From contig CAWDKL010000057.1 of assembly GCA_963802745.1 (NCBI GenBank), positions 1-64,000 on the forward strand: DNA of 64,000 bases. Direction: 5' to 3'. Under the pieces are notes generated by a model. The model saw only the letters and a list, made by a program, of their open reading frames with translations. It had not been told where the DNA came from and did not search any database. Positions 1-8,033 of the stretch are shown here, piece after piece. Positions within the stretch are counted from its first letter, which is position 1. Every line of letters starts with the position of its first letter. This DNA is from JAJPKK01 sp963802745 (lineage in GTDB: Bacteria > Pseudomonadota > Alphaproteobacteria > Rhizobiales > Xanthobacteraceae). The position numbers and the translations under genes were made by a program.

Positions 1-579
1 CCGGCAGCTTCCACAATGATCCGCCATGGCCGCATCCGGGGGCAAATCAAGCGTAGTGAATAGTGCGCCGAGAAATAGCCAGGAACCGAATTCGCGCGAC
101 ACCAGGTTGGTGTGCTTGCCTTGCCAGCCCAATCCGGCGGCAGCGGCTAGCGGCTTTTCCATCACTGCGGCGGTGTTGACGAACACTTTGGCATCGCCGC
201 CACTGTTGGCGATCAGCCAGCGTGCCAATGCCTTGAGCCGCGGCTTGATCACGTCATGATAATCGTCGCCCGCGGCATAGACCGAAATGGCGCCGCGGTC
301 GCGCCGCGCCAGCACCGCCAGGGGATCGTGCCGCGGGCCGTAATTGACCCCAAGCATCACGATCGCGCGCACCTGCGGCCACAGTGTACGCGGATCGCCG
401 CGCCGCTCGGGCCGCGCCGCCATCCAGCCCATATCGCCGTGCATGCCCTGCGCCAAAAATTGCGTAAGACCTTCGGCCGCCCCGGGCCGGACAGCCGGTG
501 CAGCCACCGCTATCGCATCGAAGCCCAGAGCCGCCGCGGCCCGTGTAAGCGCCGGCTTGATATCGGCGCGCGCCGTCAG
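1..579 (-). CDS. queG: tRNA epoxyqueuosine(34) reductase QueG, N-terminal part (runs off window start)
   Basis: QueG carries out the last step of queuosine synthesis in tRNA, reducing epoxyqueuosine with a cobalamin/iron-sulfur enzyme. The minus-strand frame reads about 193 codons with the QueG N-terminal layout: an early ALGFDAIAVAAP segment, HGDMGWMAARPERRGDP, then GLGWQGKHTNLVSREFGSW, and it leaves the window exactly at DHCGSC, the first [4Fe-4S] cysteine motif. No ATG, GTG or TTG is found near the expected start; the first plausible codon is a CTG at 579-577 that overlaps the stop of the upstream GST-like gene, so the start is uncertain. The overlap suggests translational coupling to that gene. 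The catalytic C-terminal part lies outside the window. Confidence 0.85.
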   Translation of the reverse strand, partial: MTARADIKPALTRAAAALGFDAIAVAAPAVRPGAAEGLTQFLAQGMHGDMGWMAARPERRGDPRTLWPQVRAIVMLGVNYGPRHDPLAVLARRDRGAISVYAAGDDYHDVIKPRLKALARWLIANSGGDAKVFVNTAAVMEKPLAAAAGLGWQGKHTNLVSREFGSWLFLGALFTTLDLPPDAAMADHCGSCR

Positions 580-1271
580 AAGTCGAGATCCGCGTAAGTC
601 TTGGACGGCACGACGCCCGGAAAGGTGTCGCTGAGCAGCGGCCGGAACGACGGCCGTGACTTGACCCGCGCATACCAGCTCTTGGCGGCCTCGTCCTGGC
701 TCCATGGCACGTCGCCCAGATAGTCGATCGCCGACAAATGCGCCGCCGCGGCAAAATCCGCATAGCTTAGGCGGTCGCCGGCAAGCCAATGGCGGGTGCG
801 GACCAGCCAGCTGATATAGTCGAGATGATAGCGAATATTGGAGAGTGCGGCGCGGATCGCGTTCGGCTCCGGCGAACCGCCCCCCTGCTCCGCGGTCATG
901 CGCCGCTTCAATATCCGTTCCAGCAGCAAAGGACCGCTGACTTCGGCGAAGAATTTGTCGTTGAACCAGCTCAGGAGCCGCCGCACCTCGACCCGGCCGC
1001 CGACATCGGCTGGCAGCAGCCGATGGCTGTCGAGCGCATCGCCGCGGGTCTCGTCGAGATATTCCGCGATGATCGTGGCACCCGGCACGGCGGGGCGGCC
1101 CTCCTCCAGCAGCACCGGTGTGGTCCCGGCTGGATTGAGCATGAGGAATTCGGTCCGCCGCTCCCATGCTCGCTCCTCGACCAGCGTCGGCGCAAGCCCG
1201 TACTCGGACGCCACGATGCGGACGAATTGCGAATGTGGGCAGAACGGGTGATGGAACAATGTGAGCATCAT
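576..1271 (-). CDS. Glutathione S-transferase-fold protein (possible FzlA-type)
   Basis: 231 aa. Residues 1-80 form a thioredoxin-like GST N-domain (FHHPFCPHSQFVRIVASEYG, then NPAGTTPVLLEEG and the PGATIIAEYLDET segment that in GSTs binds the glutathione gamma-glutamyl group). The rest is an all-helical C-domain. It starts with two ATGs (1271, 1268) and its stop overlaps queG. A GST-like gene next to uppP and queG is a familiar arrangement in Hyphomicrobiales as I recall it. One alphaproteobacterial GST-fold family, FzlA, lacks transferase activity and binds FtsZ; this protein could belong there, but I cannot separate FzlA from an ordinary GST by eye. It is transcribed divergently from uppP. 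Confidence 0.8.
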   Translation of the reverse strand: MMLTLFHHPFCPHSQFVRIVASEYGLAPTLVEERAWERRTEFLMLNPAGTTPVLLEEGRPAVPGATIIAEYLDETRGDALDSHRLLPADVGGRVEVRRLLSWFNDKFFAEVSGPLLLERILKRRMTAEQGGGSPEPNAIRAALSNIRYHLDYISWLVRTRHWLAGDRLSYADFAAAAHLSAIDYLGDVPWSQDEAAKSWYARVKSRPSFRPLLSDTFPGVVPSKTYADLDF

Positions 1272-1604
1272 GGTACCGGATTGTGGCCGGAATGGCGGCC
1301 TGGCAACGAGCGGGCAACCCGTCGCGATATCAAGGCATAAAAATCAGGAATGCGTTGAAATCCGGGCGGCACCCGTCGATTTCCGGAAGCGGCAAGGTGC
1401 GCTGCGGCGCCGTTTAAAATGATCTTAACCCAAACGATGAGACCATGCATTGGTAGCGCGGCGGCGCCCGGCCTCCGCCCCTAACGGGCGGTGCCGGGTG
1501 ACACGGCATTTCCTTGCCCGCCTTGCCGCGTTAGGCCAAAAGGCGTCGTCCGTCGCCGCAAGCCACCAATCCGACCGCCGACCGCGACCCCGGAGCTTCC
1601 ATCC

Positions 1605-2411
1605 ATGTTCATCGACATACTCAAGGCGGCCTTCCTCGGAATCGTGGAGGGACTGACCGAATATATCCCGGTGTCGTTGACCGGACACCTGCTGCTCCTG
1701 CAGCATTTCTTCGGCTTCAGCGACGAAGATTTCGGCAACACGTTTGCGGTGCTGATCCAGTTGGGGGCGATCCTGGCGCTGCTGTCCATCTATTTCACCA
1801 AGCTATGGCGCATCGCGATCGGCATGGTGTCCGACCCCGGCGCGCGCCGGTTTGTGCTCGGCGTCCTGATCGCCTTCCTGCCGGCCGCGGTGGTCGGGGC
1901 ACTTTTGCATGGATTCATCAAGGGCGTGCTGTTCAACCCGTGGATCGTTTGCTTCAGCCTGATATTCGGCGGCGGGGTTCTGCTTCTGGTGGACGCCCTC
2001 GACCTGCGGCCGCGCTTTCATGACGCCACCGGCTTCACGCTGCCAATGTATCTCATCATCGGGGTCTGCCAGTGCCTGTCGATGATTCCCGGCGTCTCGC
2101 GCTCCGGCGCGACCATCGTGTCCGCCATGCTGCTCGGTGCCGACCGGCGTTCCGCGGCGGAGTTTTCCTTCTACCTGGCCATGCCCACCATGGCGGGCGC
2201 CTTCGCGTATGATCTCTACAAGAACGGCGCGCACCTCAGCGGAGCCAACATTGTGGTTGTGGCCGTCGGCTTCATCATGTCCTTCATCGCCGGCTGGATC
2301 GTGGTCAAGCGCCTGCTCGACTATGTGTCGGGGCATGGCTTCGATCTGTTTGCCTGGTGGCGGGTGATCGTCGGCACTTTGGGCTTGGTAGGGCTCATGG
2401 TGTTCGGCTGA
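1605..2411 (+). CDS. uppP: Undecaprenyl-diphosphatase UppP/BacA
   Basis: 268 aa polytopic membrane protein that dephosphorylates undecaprenyl diphosphate, recycling the lipid carrier for peptidoglycan and other envelope polymers. The two BacA signature regions are present: EGLTEYIPVSLTGH near residues 14-27 and PGVSRSGATI in the middle, followed by the AEFSFYLAMPTM helix. The start at 1605 gives the usual short N-terminus (MFIDILKAAFLGIVEG). In-frame codons upstream to 1491 look non-coding. One oddity: the family consensus S-S-T-G-H reads S-L-T-G-H, so the second serine of the motif is leucine. Monocistronic, divergent from the GST-like gene. Confidence 0.93.
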   Translation: MFIDILKAAFLGIVEGLTEYIPVSLTGHLLLLQHFFGFSDEDFGNTFAVLIQLGAILALLSIYFTKLWRIAIGMVSDPGARRFVLGVLIAFLPAAVVGALLHGFIKGVLFNPWIVCFSLIFGGGVLLLVDALDLRPRFHDATGFTLPMYLIIGVCQCLSMIPGVSRSGATIVSAMLLGADRRSAAEFSFYLAMPTMAGAFAYDLYKNGAHLSGANIVVVAVGFIMSFIAGWIVVKRLLDYVSGHGFDLFAWWRVIVGTLGLVGLMVFG

Positions 2412-2584
2412 CCCTTCCGCACAGAGCCGCCACGGGAGCCGCAGCTTCTGGCAGCGGAGCGAATTCCGGCGTTTTGCATCGCCGGACGAACGGTGCGATT
2501 GTGGTGTCACCGAAAAACCGTCTAAACACCGCCGAGGCCATGCCCGGCGGCCGCACAGCGTCGGGCGCCGACCCGCGATCCACG

Positions 2585-3388
2585 ATGGCGTGTTTCGGTT
2601 CCGCACGAAGGTTCATCCGCATAGCTCTCCTCTCAGGGAGCGCGCTCATGCTTTGTCGCGCCGCACAGGCGGGGGCGGCCGAAAGCTGCACGCAGCCGAA
2701 TATGCCGATCGCCACCGACCGGCCCGACGTCACCAACTCCAGCATCGTGGTGCCCCAGGGAAGCCTGCAGAACGAGAACGGCATCAATGTCAGCCGGCGT
2801 GACGGCGCCGATATCTTCGACGGGACCAACACCCGCTGGCGGTACGGCGTGGCGCCGTGCTTCGAGGTTCTGATCGACGTGCCGAATTATGCCGGCACCT
2901 TCCGCGGTGCCGGCAATTCCGGATTCGGCAATGTCGCGCCGGCCTTCAAGTGGCAGGTCAAACCGCTGCCGGACAAGGTGGAGTTTTCGGTGACGGCCGG
3001 GCTGGGGCTGCCCACCGGCGCGCGGGCCATCGCGGGGCCCGGCCTGCAGCCCTACCTGCAATTTCCGTGGTCGGTGGAACTCGGCGGCGGATGGGGCATC
3101 AGCGGCATGGTGACGAATTTTTTCGTGCCCACGAGCATGGTCAGTCGCTACAGCAATCAATCGACCTTCGTGATCGAACGGGAATTCGGCGAGCGCTCCT
3201 TCCTATTCGCCGAATATGTCGGCGATTTCCCGCTCAAAGGCGGTGCCGGGCAGCTGTTCAATTCCGGCGGCGGCTACCGGATCACGGATACCCAGCAGGT
3301 GGATTTCCACGTCGGCATCGGGCTCAACCGCGTAGCTCCCGCCTATATTTTCGGCATCGGCTATTCGTTCCGGCTGGATAAACGATGA
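2585..3388 (+). CDS. Secreted outer-membrane beta-barrel candidate (phenol MetA-pathway/transporter-like)
   Basis: 267 aa. A signal peptide (SARRFIRIALLSGSALMLC, ending about AQAGA) precedes alternating amphipathic strands and an aromatic C-terminal residue pattern (YIFGIGYSFRLDKR) typical of outer-membrane beta-barrels. The opening MPIATDRPDVTNSS and repeated GxGLPTGA/GxGNVAPAFKW stretches resemble the transporter family annotated as phenol-degradation MetA-like. Substrate unknown. The ATG at 2585 is chosen because it gives a clean signal peptide; the frame is open upstream to 2357 but that part overlaps the uppP 3' end. Confidence 0.7.
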   Translation: MACFGSARRFIRIALLSGSALMLCRAAQAGAAESCTQPNMPIATDRPDVTNSSIVVPQGSLQNENGINVSRRDGADIFDGTNTRWRYGVAPCFEVLIDVPNYAGTFRGAGNSGFGNVAPAFKWQVKPLPDKVEFSVTAGLGLPTGARAIAGPGLQPYLQFPWSVELGGGWGISGMVTNFFVPTSMVSRYSNQSTFVIEREFGERSFLFAEYVGDFPLKGGAGQLFNSGGGYRITDTQQVDFHVGIGLNRVAPAYIFGIGYSFRLDKR

Positions 3389-3404
3389 TGCATACCGGCC
3401 AACC

Positions 3405-3492
3405 CAATAAAACGAAATGGCCGGGACAGGTCCGGCCATAACTCAATGACTTCCGCGGGACGCTTCGACGTGACCGCAACCCGGTCTAGCAT
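3405..3492. repeat. Dispersed palindromic intergenic repeat, copy 1
   Basis: The core ATGGCCGG-gacaggt-CCGGCCAT (3417-3439) is a perfect 8-bp hairpin, followed by a conserved tail (cgacgtgaccgcaacccggtct). The same core-plus-tail order recurs at 51.68-51.74 kb. It lies between convergent genes and may act as a terminator, though no T-tract follows. Confidence 0.65.
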
Positions 3493-3528
3493 ATCATCGT
3501 CCCGAAGCTCGGAGTTGTAGCGGGATTT

Positions 3529-4002
3529 TCACGAAAATCCGATCCACCGCCCGCCCCAGGCCACGCCAAACCACAGCAAAATCGATGTGATCGCCATTGC
3601 GCGCGCATGTGTGGGCTCGGCCAACGTCACGGCTGCCTGCGTCACGCGGCGGCGATACGTGAAGGTAAAGATCAGCACGAGCAGCAGGCACGTCATCTTG
3701 ATCCAAAAGGCGGGGTTGAAATAACACTTCAGCAATTCCGACAAAAACAACGGAACCCCTGTCGCGAACATCAAGACAACCCCGGCAATTGTCCAGGGCT
3801 GCGCGCCGATCGCAAGCCGTGCTACCGGCTGATGGGTCATACCAACGCCCAACAGCCGCAGATCGACGGTCAGCGCGGCCCCGGCAATCAAACCGAATCC
3901 CACCAGATGGAATGCCTCCATGATTGGAAACAGCCACAACGAATTCCGGATCGTCTCACCGATTTGGGTATCATAGCACCACTGAATAAAAAGGGGCGGC
4001 AT
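3529..4002 (-). CDS. DUF6644-like integral membrane protein, second of tandem pair
   Basis: 157 aa, four predicted membrane helices. Starts MPPLFIQWCYDTQIGETIRN; then FPIMEAFHLVGFGLIAGAAL, VDLRLLGVG, a central helix, WIKMTCLLLVLIF and a C-terminal LLWFGVAWGGRWIGF. The IEA/MEAxHLxG..VDLRLLG pattern is shared with the gene just upstream (4008-4580), so the two are paralogues. I chose the start at 4002, 5 bp after the upstream stop, because the longer frame to 4233 would overlap the upstream gene and shows no protein-like sequence. Function unknown; it ends the secreted-protein cluster 10.7 to 3.5 kb. Confidence 0.75.
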   Translation of the reverse strand: MPPLFIQWCYDTQIGETIRNSLWLFPIMEAFHLVGFGLIAGAALTVDLRLLGVGMTHQPVARLAIGAQPWTIAGVVLMFATGVPLFLSELLKCYFNPAFWIKMTCLLLVLIFTFTYRRRVTQAAVTLAEPTHARAMAITSILLWFGVAWGGRWIGFS

Positions 4003-4007
4003 GGACT

Positions 4008-4580
4008 TCAGTGCTCCGTTTCCGAAGGTACACAGGCGGTGAGGAAATTCACGATATTCGATTGCGGCTGCCGATCGCAATCGAACCAATTGTAGGCGAT
4101 CATTCTCCCCGAGAAAACGACTCCAATCCAAAGGATGAGAGAAAATGCTCCCGCGAGCCTGGCTGCCCGCGGCGGCAATACGCCGACATCCCAGTTCGCC
4201 ACCGATGGCAAGACGCGGGAATGAAAGATCCATACATTCAAACCGGCCAGCAGTAGCATGACCATTTTCATTCTAAACCAGAGGCTCTGATACGTACGTA
4301 ATGGTATAGCGTACACCAAGAGCACACCCGTAATGAGCAAAAGCACAAACCCAAGGATGGTCCACGGCAGCAGGCGGTTGGAAAATTCCGATACCGGCAC
4401 TTTCCGCCAGCTCCAGCCGAGTAACCGCAAATCGAACACCACCGCCAAGCCAAAGAACAGGGCCAGGGACCAAACGTGCAGCGACTCGATGATCGAGTAG
4501 GCGATCTCCGACTCGTGTATCGCAGCGCTCCAGGGCGTTTCCCCCAGTTCTGCGAAGAATGGTACGAGTGACGTTCCCAT
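4008..4580 (-). CDS. DUF6644-like integral membrane protein, first of tandem pair
   Basis: 190 aa from the ATG at 4580 (205 aa if the ATG at 4625 is used; neither has a clear Shine-Dalgarno). Four predicted helices: IIESLHVWSLALFFGLAVVF, FSNRLLPWTILGFVLLLITG, FRMKMVMLLLAGLNVWIFHS and a C-terminal ILWIGVVFSGRMIAYNWF. The ESLHVWSLALFFGLAVVFDL plus LRLLGW pattern matches the neighbouring paralogue. Members of this family sit beside DUF6152 proteins in related genomes as I recall it, as here. A haem-free membrane anchor role is only a guess; no haem-ligand histidine pattern is obvious beyond the single HV in helix 1. Confidence 0.75.
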   Translation of the reverse strand: MGTSLVPFFAELGETPWSAAIHESEIAYSIIESLHVWSLALFFGLAVVFDLRLLGWSWRKVPVSEFSNRLLPWTILGFVLLLITGVLLVYAIPLRTYQSLWFRMKMVMLLLAGLNVWIFHSRVLPSVANWDVGVLPPRAARLAGAFSLILWIGVVFSGRMIAYNWFDCDRQPQSNIVNFLTACVPSETEH

Positions 4581-4772
4581 TTCGAAGTTCAATCCACGGT
4601 TAAGGAGTTGAGTTTGAACCGGCATTCAACGGCTCGGCGGCGGCGCGCTGCTTTGTCGAAAACCGGATTTGCCGACCGCATCTGCCGTGACGTTTAGGAT
4701 AGGACACTCTCGGCGTGCATCCGTCGGGACGCACGTCGAAAGCGGTCTCCGCCGATATAGGCCGATATACTA

Positions 4773-5207
4773 TTACTGAGTCTTCGCCGCCGGAGTCAGT
4801 TCATACGGAGCACCGGTTCCGGAGGAGCCGAGGAACAATTTGCGTCCGTCCGTAAACGTCAGGTCGCGGCCGTTGGCGCGATGCGATCCGTCTTTTGACT
4901 GATACCCATCGATCGCAATTTCGGTGCCGGGCTTCAGGGAATCCTTGGTGAATCCACGCCGGAACAGCACGTTCGGCGTGCCGGCTTCGATGGCCCAGTT
5001 TTCCACCTTGCCATCCGGAGCCTTCACATCGACGTGCAACCAAGTATGCGGGTTGACCCACTCCATCTTGGTGATCGTTCCCTTGAAGTTAACCGGCTTG
5101 TTCGCGTCGAACTCCGCCGCGAAGGCGTGATGGGCGGAGGCTGAGGACGCCCATCCCGACAAGGCCAGACCGGTGACAGAGACTATAATGGCAAGCTTCG
5201 TTCTCAT
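4773..5207 (-). CDS. DUF6152 family secreted protein
   Basis: 144 aa. Signal peptide (MRTKLAIIVSVTGLALSGWA, cleavage near SASA/HHA) then the DUF6152 hallmark mature start HHAFAAEFDANKPV and the GTITKMEWVNPHTWLHVDV core, ending in a short beta-rich domain. The HH at the new N-terminus and NPHTW are conserved in this family and could bind metal (inference). Start at 5207 has an AGGAG upstream (gcaggagtgcaaacc-ATG). It sits in the same direction as the secreted paralogues upstream and the DUF6644-like pair downstream, so a common operon is likely. Confidence 0.85.
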   Translation of the reverse strand: MRTKLAIIVSVTGLALSGWASSASAHHAFAAEFDANKPVNFKGTITKMEWVNPHTWLHVDVKAPDGKVENWAIEAGTPNVLFRRGFTKDSLKPGTEIAIDGYQSKDGSHRANGRDLTFTDGRKLFLGSSGTGAPYELTPAAKTQ

Positions 5208-5295
5208 GGTTTGCACTCCTGCCGCGCCTAGAGCCAATATTCAAGCGCACTGGCAAGCGGCGGCTAAATTTTCACCTGCCAGGCGCCCGTCCAAC

Positions 5296-6270
5296 TTACC
5301 TACCATACCACTGATAGAACGCATCGCCCGGTGGGATTTTGCGGGTAATGTCGATCGACATCATCTCGCCTTCCCAGTGTTTGACCAAGGGCTGTTTCCG
5401 AAGACTTCCGTACATGAACTCCTCGGCGAACTCGTTGCAGCGGAACTCGAGCATCTGCATGTTCGGTTCCACCCGACGGTAGATCGGCATCGCAATGCGC
5501 CACGGCCGGGTGAAGACGTTCGGATCCTCGATGGTCGCTTCATACCAAATGATGTCCGGAGACATCATTGAGAAGCGTTCGACCACATGCAGGGCGTCAC
5601 TGTGATAGTTGCCGGCACGGTCGAACCAGCTGCGATCGTTGAAATTCGTCACGTTTACGACAAGCGTGTCGCCTTCCCAGTGTCCGACCGAGTGGCCCAT
5701 CCAGGTATCGTCAGGCGGCCCTTCCACCTTGTCCAGATGGACGGTGCGCGCGGTATTGGTAAATTCGTAGGCAATATGGATCTTGTTCGTGCTCTGGGTG
5801 ATCTGGAACGGAAACGGCAGATACATCGCCCGCGGAATGCCCGGCAGGTAGCACTTGAGTTCCGGGTCGCGATCGATCCAATTTTCCTTGTTCTCAATCT
5901 TCTTCGCCAGCGCTTCCGGCTTGTAAGGAATCTGGCCGTCGCCTTGAACGACGCCAAGCGATCCCGGCACCGCGGCCGCCGCGCCCAGCGCGACGACCGG
6001 TGCCGCCGGGACGCGCGCATACTCGTAAGGGTAGACACCCTGCTGGGTCACCGCGGCGGGAAGGGCGGCGTGCGCCTGCAAATCCCAGTTCGCCTCATTG
6101 TTGGTTTGCCAAATGCCGCTGAAGTTCGGCTTGCCGTCGACCCGCGCCGGCGGCCTGTTGATTTGAGGCGCCTGTCCCAATGCCGTCGTGATGGACATCG
6201 AGATCATGACGCTCACGACGGCCGCTCCCATGGCAGCCGTCAGTGTCGAACTTAGGAACCGGTCGCGCAT
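5296..6270 (-). CDS. Secreted protein of the PxxSGIW/PDLQGIW family, divergent member
   Basis: 324 aa. Signal peptide (residues 1-33, ending TTALGQA), then RVDGKPNFSGIWQTNNEANW, KCYLPGIPRAMYLPFPFQ, GHWEGDTLVVNVTNFNDRSW, IEDPNVFTRPW and a C-terminal region with one cysteine (FRCNEFAEEF). The GHWEGDTLVV-xV-TNF and TRPW blocks are the same as in the three ~400-aa paralogues upstream, so it is a shorter relative. The start at 6270 follows GGGAGG by 4 nt. No enzyme family is recognised; the sequence looks beta-rich and periplasmic. Confidence 0.8.
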   Translation of the reverse strand: MRDRFLSSTLTAAMGAAVVSVMISMSITTALGQAPQINRPPARVDGKPNFSGIWQTNNEANWDLQAHAALPAAVTQQGVYPYEYARVPAAPVVALGAAAAVPGSLGVVQGDGQIPYKPEALAKKIENKENWIDRDPELKCYLPGIPRAMYLPFPFQITQSTNKIHIAYEFTNTARTVHLDKVEGPPDDTWMGHSVGHWEGDTLVVNVTNFNDRSWFDRAGNYHSDALHVVERFSMMSPDIIWYEATIEDPNVFTRPWRIAMPIYRRVEPNMQMLEFRCNEFAEEFMYGSLRKQPLVKHWEGEMMSIDITRKIPPGDAFYQWYGR

Positions 6271-6800
6271 CGTGCCTCCCTTTGTGTTTTGCACTGAACG
6301 TTACTGTCGACGATATCCGATTGCGGCGGTCTGTTGCAATGGATCGTCTTCGCACCGACAAGGCCGGCGGTGTTATCCTTGGTTACCGGATGTGGATGTC
6401 GCCCCTCCGCGTATGCGATTAACTCTCCATGAGCGCATTAACCCTGTGGGCCAAGGTTCCCGCCCGCGGTCGCGCACAGTGGTCCCCCGCATATTTTTCT
6501 CTCTTTGCTCACTGTACCGGGTCCTGTTCCATAAATCCAGTCGCATTGTCCTCGATTGGCGGAGCCGCACCGATCCCCCGTGCAAATGCGGTTGCCGCGA
6601 GCCCAGTTGCCCCGCACCAAGCGCCGGAGACGTTCGGTTCCTTTTGGCCCCGACAAGAGGATCGGGGACACCGCCGGAGCGTGAACCGGCGGGACGAAAA
6701 ACGCACCGACCGCGCCGAAGGGCAGACGCCGCAGCGGCGACAATTATCAGCGACGCCGCAGCGCGGTCGCGCATCCTCGTCCCCTTCGGCCAAGGCTTGC
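6271..6800. other. 530-bp spacer inside the secreted-protein cluster, no supported gene
   Basis: On the minus strand a short signal-peptide-like string (MRDRAAASLIIVAAAASAL, near 6770-6715) occurs but is followed by arginine-rich sequence without family motifs. I see no homology to the flanking paralogues and no repeat. Possibly leader sequence or a decayed gene. Confidence 0.4.
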
Positions 6801-8006
6801 TTACTGCAGCGGATCGACTTCGCCGTCGCTGGCGTTGATGGTACTGATGGTTCTCGGATCGACCCCGCGTCCCGCCGCGAAGGCAATGTCTTCCAAGCGG
6901 TGTCCATGCAGCAGCCCTGGAAGCCCGAAGTTTCCTTCGATGCAGCGCGGCTCGGTATAGATCCGGTTTTCTTCCCCGTTCTGCAGGACAAATTCCTGCT
7001 TGGCGGTCCACGGCCGCGTCCACACCGTCGGATCCTCGACCGTCACGGTATATTCAAGCGTATTGGCGCCCGTGCGCCGCCATCGCTCGACGACGTGCAG
7101 ATTCTCGCGCGAGCCCTGAAAATCCGTCTTCGCACTGAAATTCGTCACGTCAACCACCAGCGTATCGCCCTCCCAATGCCCACGGGAATCGCCATACCAT
7201 TGGCGGATATTGGCGGGCAGATGCGGGCTCCCATTCATGACGATGTTGCGCTGCCAGCCCTGGCCCTGCCCCACGTCATAGAACATCGAAATGCCGCCGG
7301 GAGTCTGCACGATCCGCCGGAAGCTGATGCGGTCCCCGATGGCCGCAAGGGGGGCCGCCTCCGGCACCCCGCCCATCAGGCAGCGAACCGTCAATGCGGC
7401 GTCCTCCGGATTATCATAGCGATTGATGGTCGCCGTGTTGTAGCGCGGTGGCAGATCGGCGTAGTGCGGCGATGGCGTCGGATCATATTTGCCACCCCCA
7501 CATGCCGAGTTTTTGGTTTTGCAGGTTTCCGTCGCTTGCAACAGGGTCAGGCGAAATTCCCGTTCGGCGGCCGCGGCCTTCCGGGCCTCATCCGTCTGCG
7601 GCGGCAGCCGGCCATTGGGCGGATCGACGATGCGCGACGTCCGCAGACCGGTGCGTTTCTTCGGGGTGAACACGTCATTGTAGGCACCGGCCACGTCCGC
7701 CAGGGTCCCCCGCTCCGCACGGCGTTCACGGCCCAGCATATTCGATCGCTGCCGATCGATGTCGGCACGCTCGGCGTCGGTGAAAAACTCCTTGTTCCCG
7801 AACCGGGGAGCGCGCTGCAACGGCGTATCGGTTTCGTCGGTCCAAATGCCTTGCAGATCGGGTTCGCCCCACGGGGTTTTCAACGTGGCGGCGGCCGAGG
7901 CGGCCGGCGCCTGAGCCAACGCCGGCGTAACGGCACCGACAACACTGCCGAGGATAACCGCCGCGATCGCGGTGGTTATCGGCGAGCCAGAGACACGGTC
8001 GATCAT
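6801..8006 (-). CDS. Secreted PDLQGIW-family protein, tandem paralogue A
   Basis: 401 aa. Signal peptide ending about ALAQAPA, then LKTPWGEPDLQGIWTDETDT, VDPPNGRLP, CKTKNSACGGGKYDP, a CLMGG cysteine, QTPGGISMFYDVGQGQGWQR, GHWEGDTLVVDVTNF, TVEDPTVWTRPW, RIYTEPRCIEGNFGLPGLLH and the terminal EVDPLQ. All blocks recur in the same order in the next two genes. ATG 8006 is preferred because AAGGAG lies 6 nt upstream; a second possible ATG is at 8027. Function unknown. Conserved cysteines fit a disulfide-bonded periplasmic protein. Confidence 0.85.
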   Translation of the reverse strand: MIDRVSGSPITTAIAAVILGSVVGAVTPALAQAPAASAAATLKTPWGEPDLQGIWTDETDTPLQRAPRFGNKEFFTDAERADIDRQRSNMLGRERRAERGTLADVAGAYNDVFTPKKRTGLRTSRIVDPPNGRLPPQTDEARKAAAAEREFRLTLLQATETCKTKNSACGGGKYDPTPSPHYADLPPRYNTATINRYDNPEDAALTVRCLMGGVPEAAPLAAIGDRISFRRIVQTPGGISMFYDVGQGQGWQRNIVMNGSPHLPANIRQWYGDSRGHWEGDTLVVDVTNFSAKTDFQGSRENLHVVERWRRTGANTLEYTVTVEDPTVWTRPWTAKQEFVLQNGEENRIYTEPRCIEGNFGLPGLLHGHRLEDIAFAAGRGVDPRTISTINASDGEVDPLQ

Positions 8007-8033
8007 GATAATCTCCTTTACCTTCAAGCGAAT

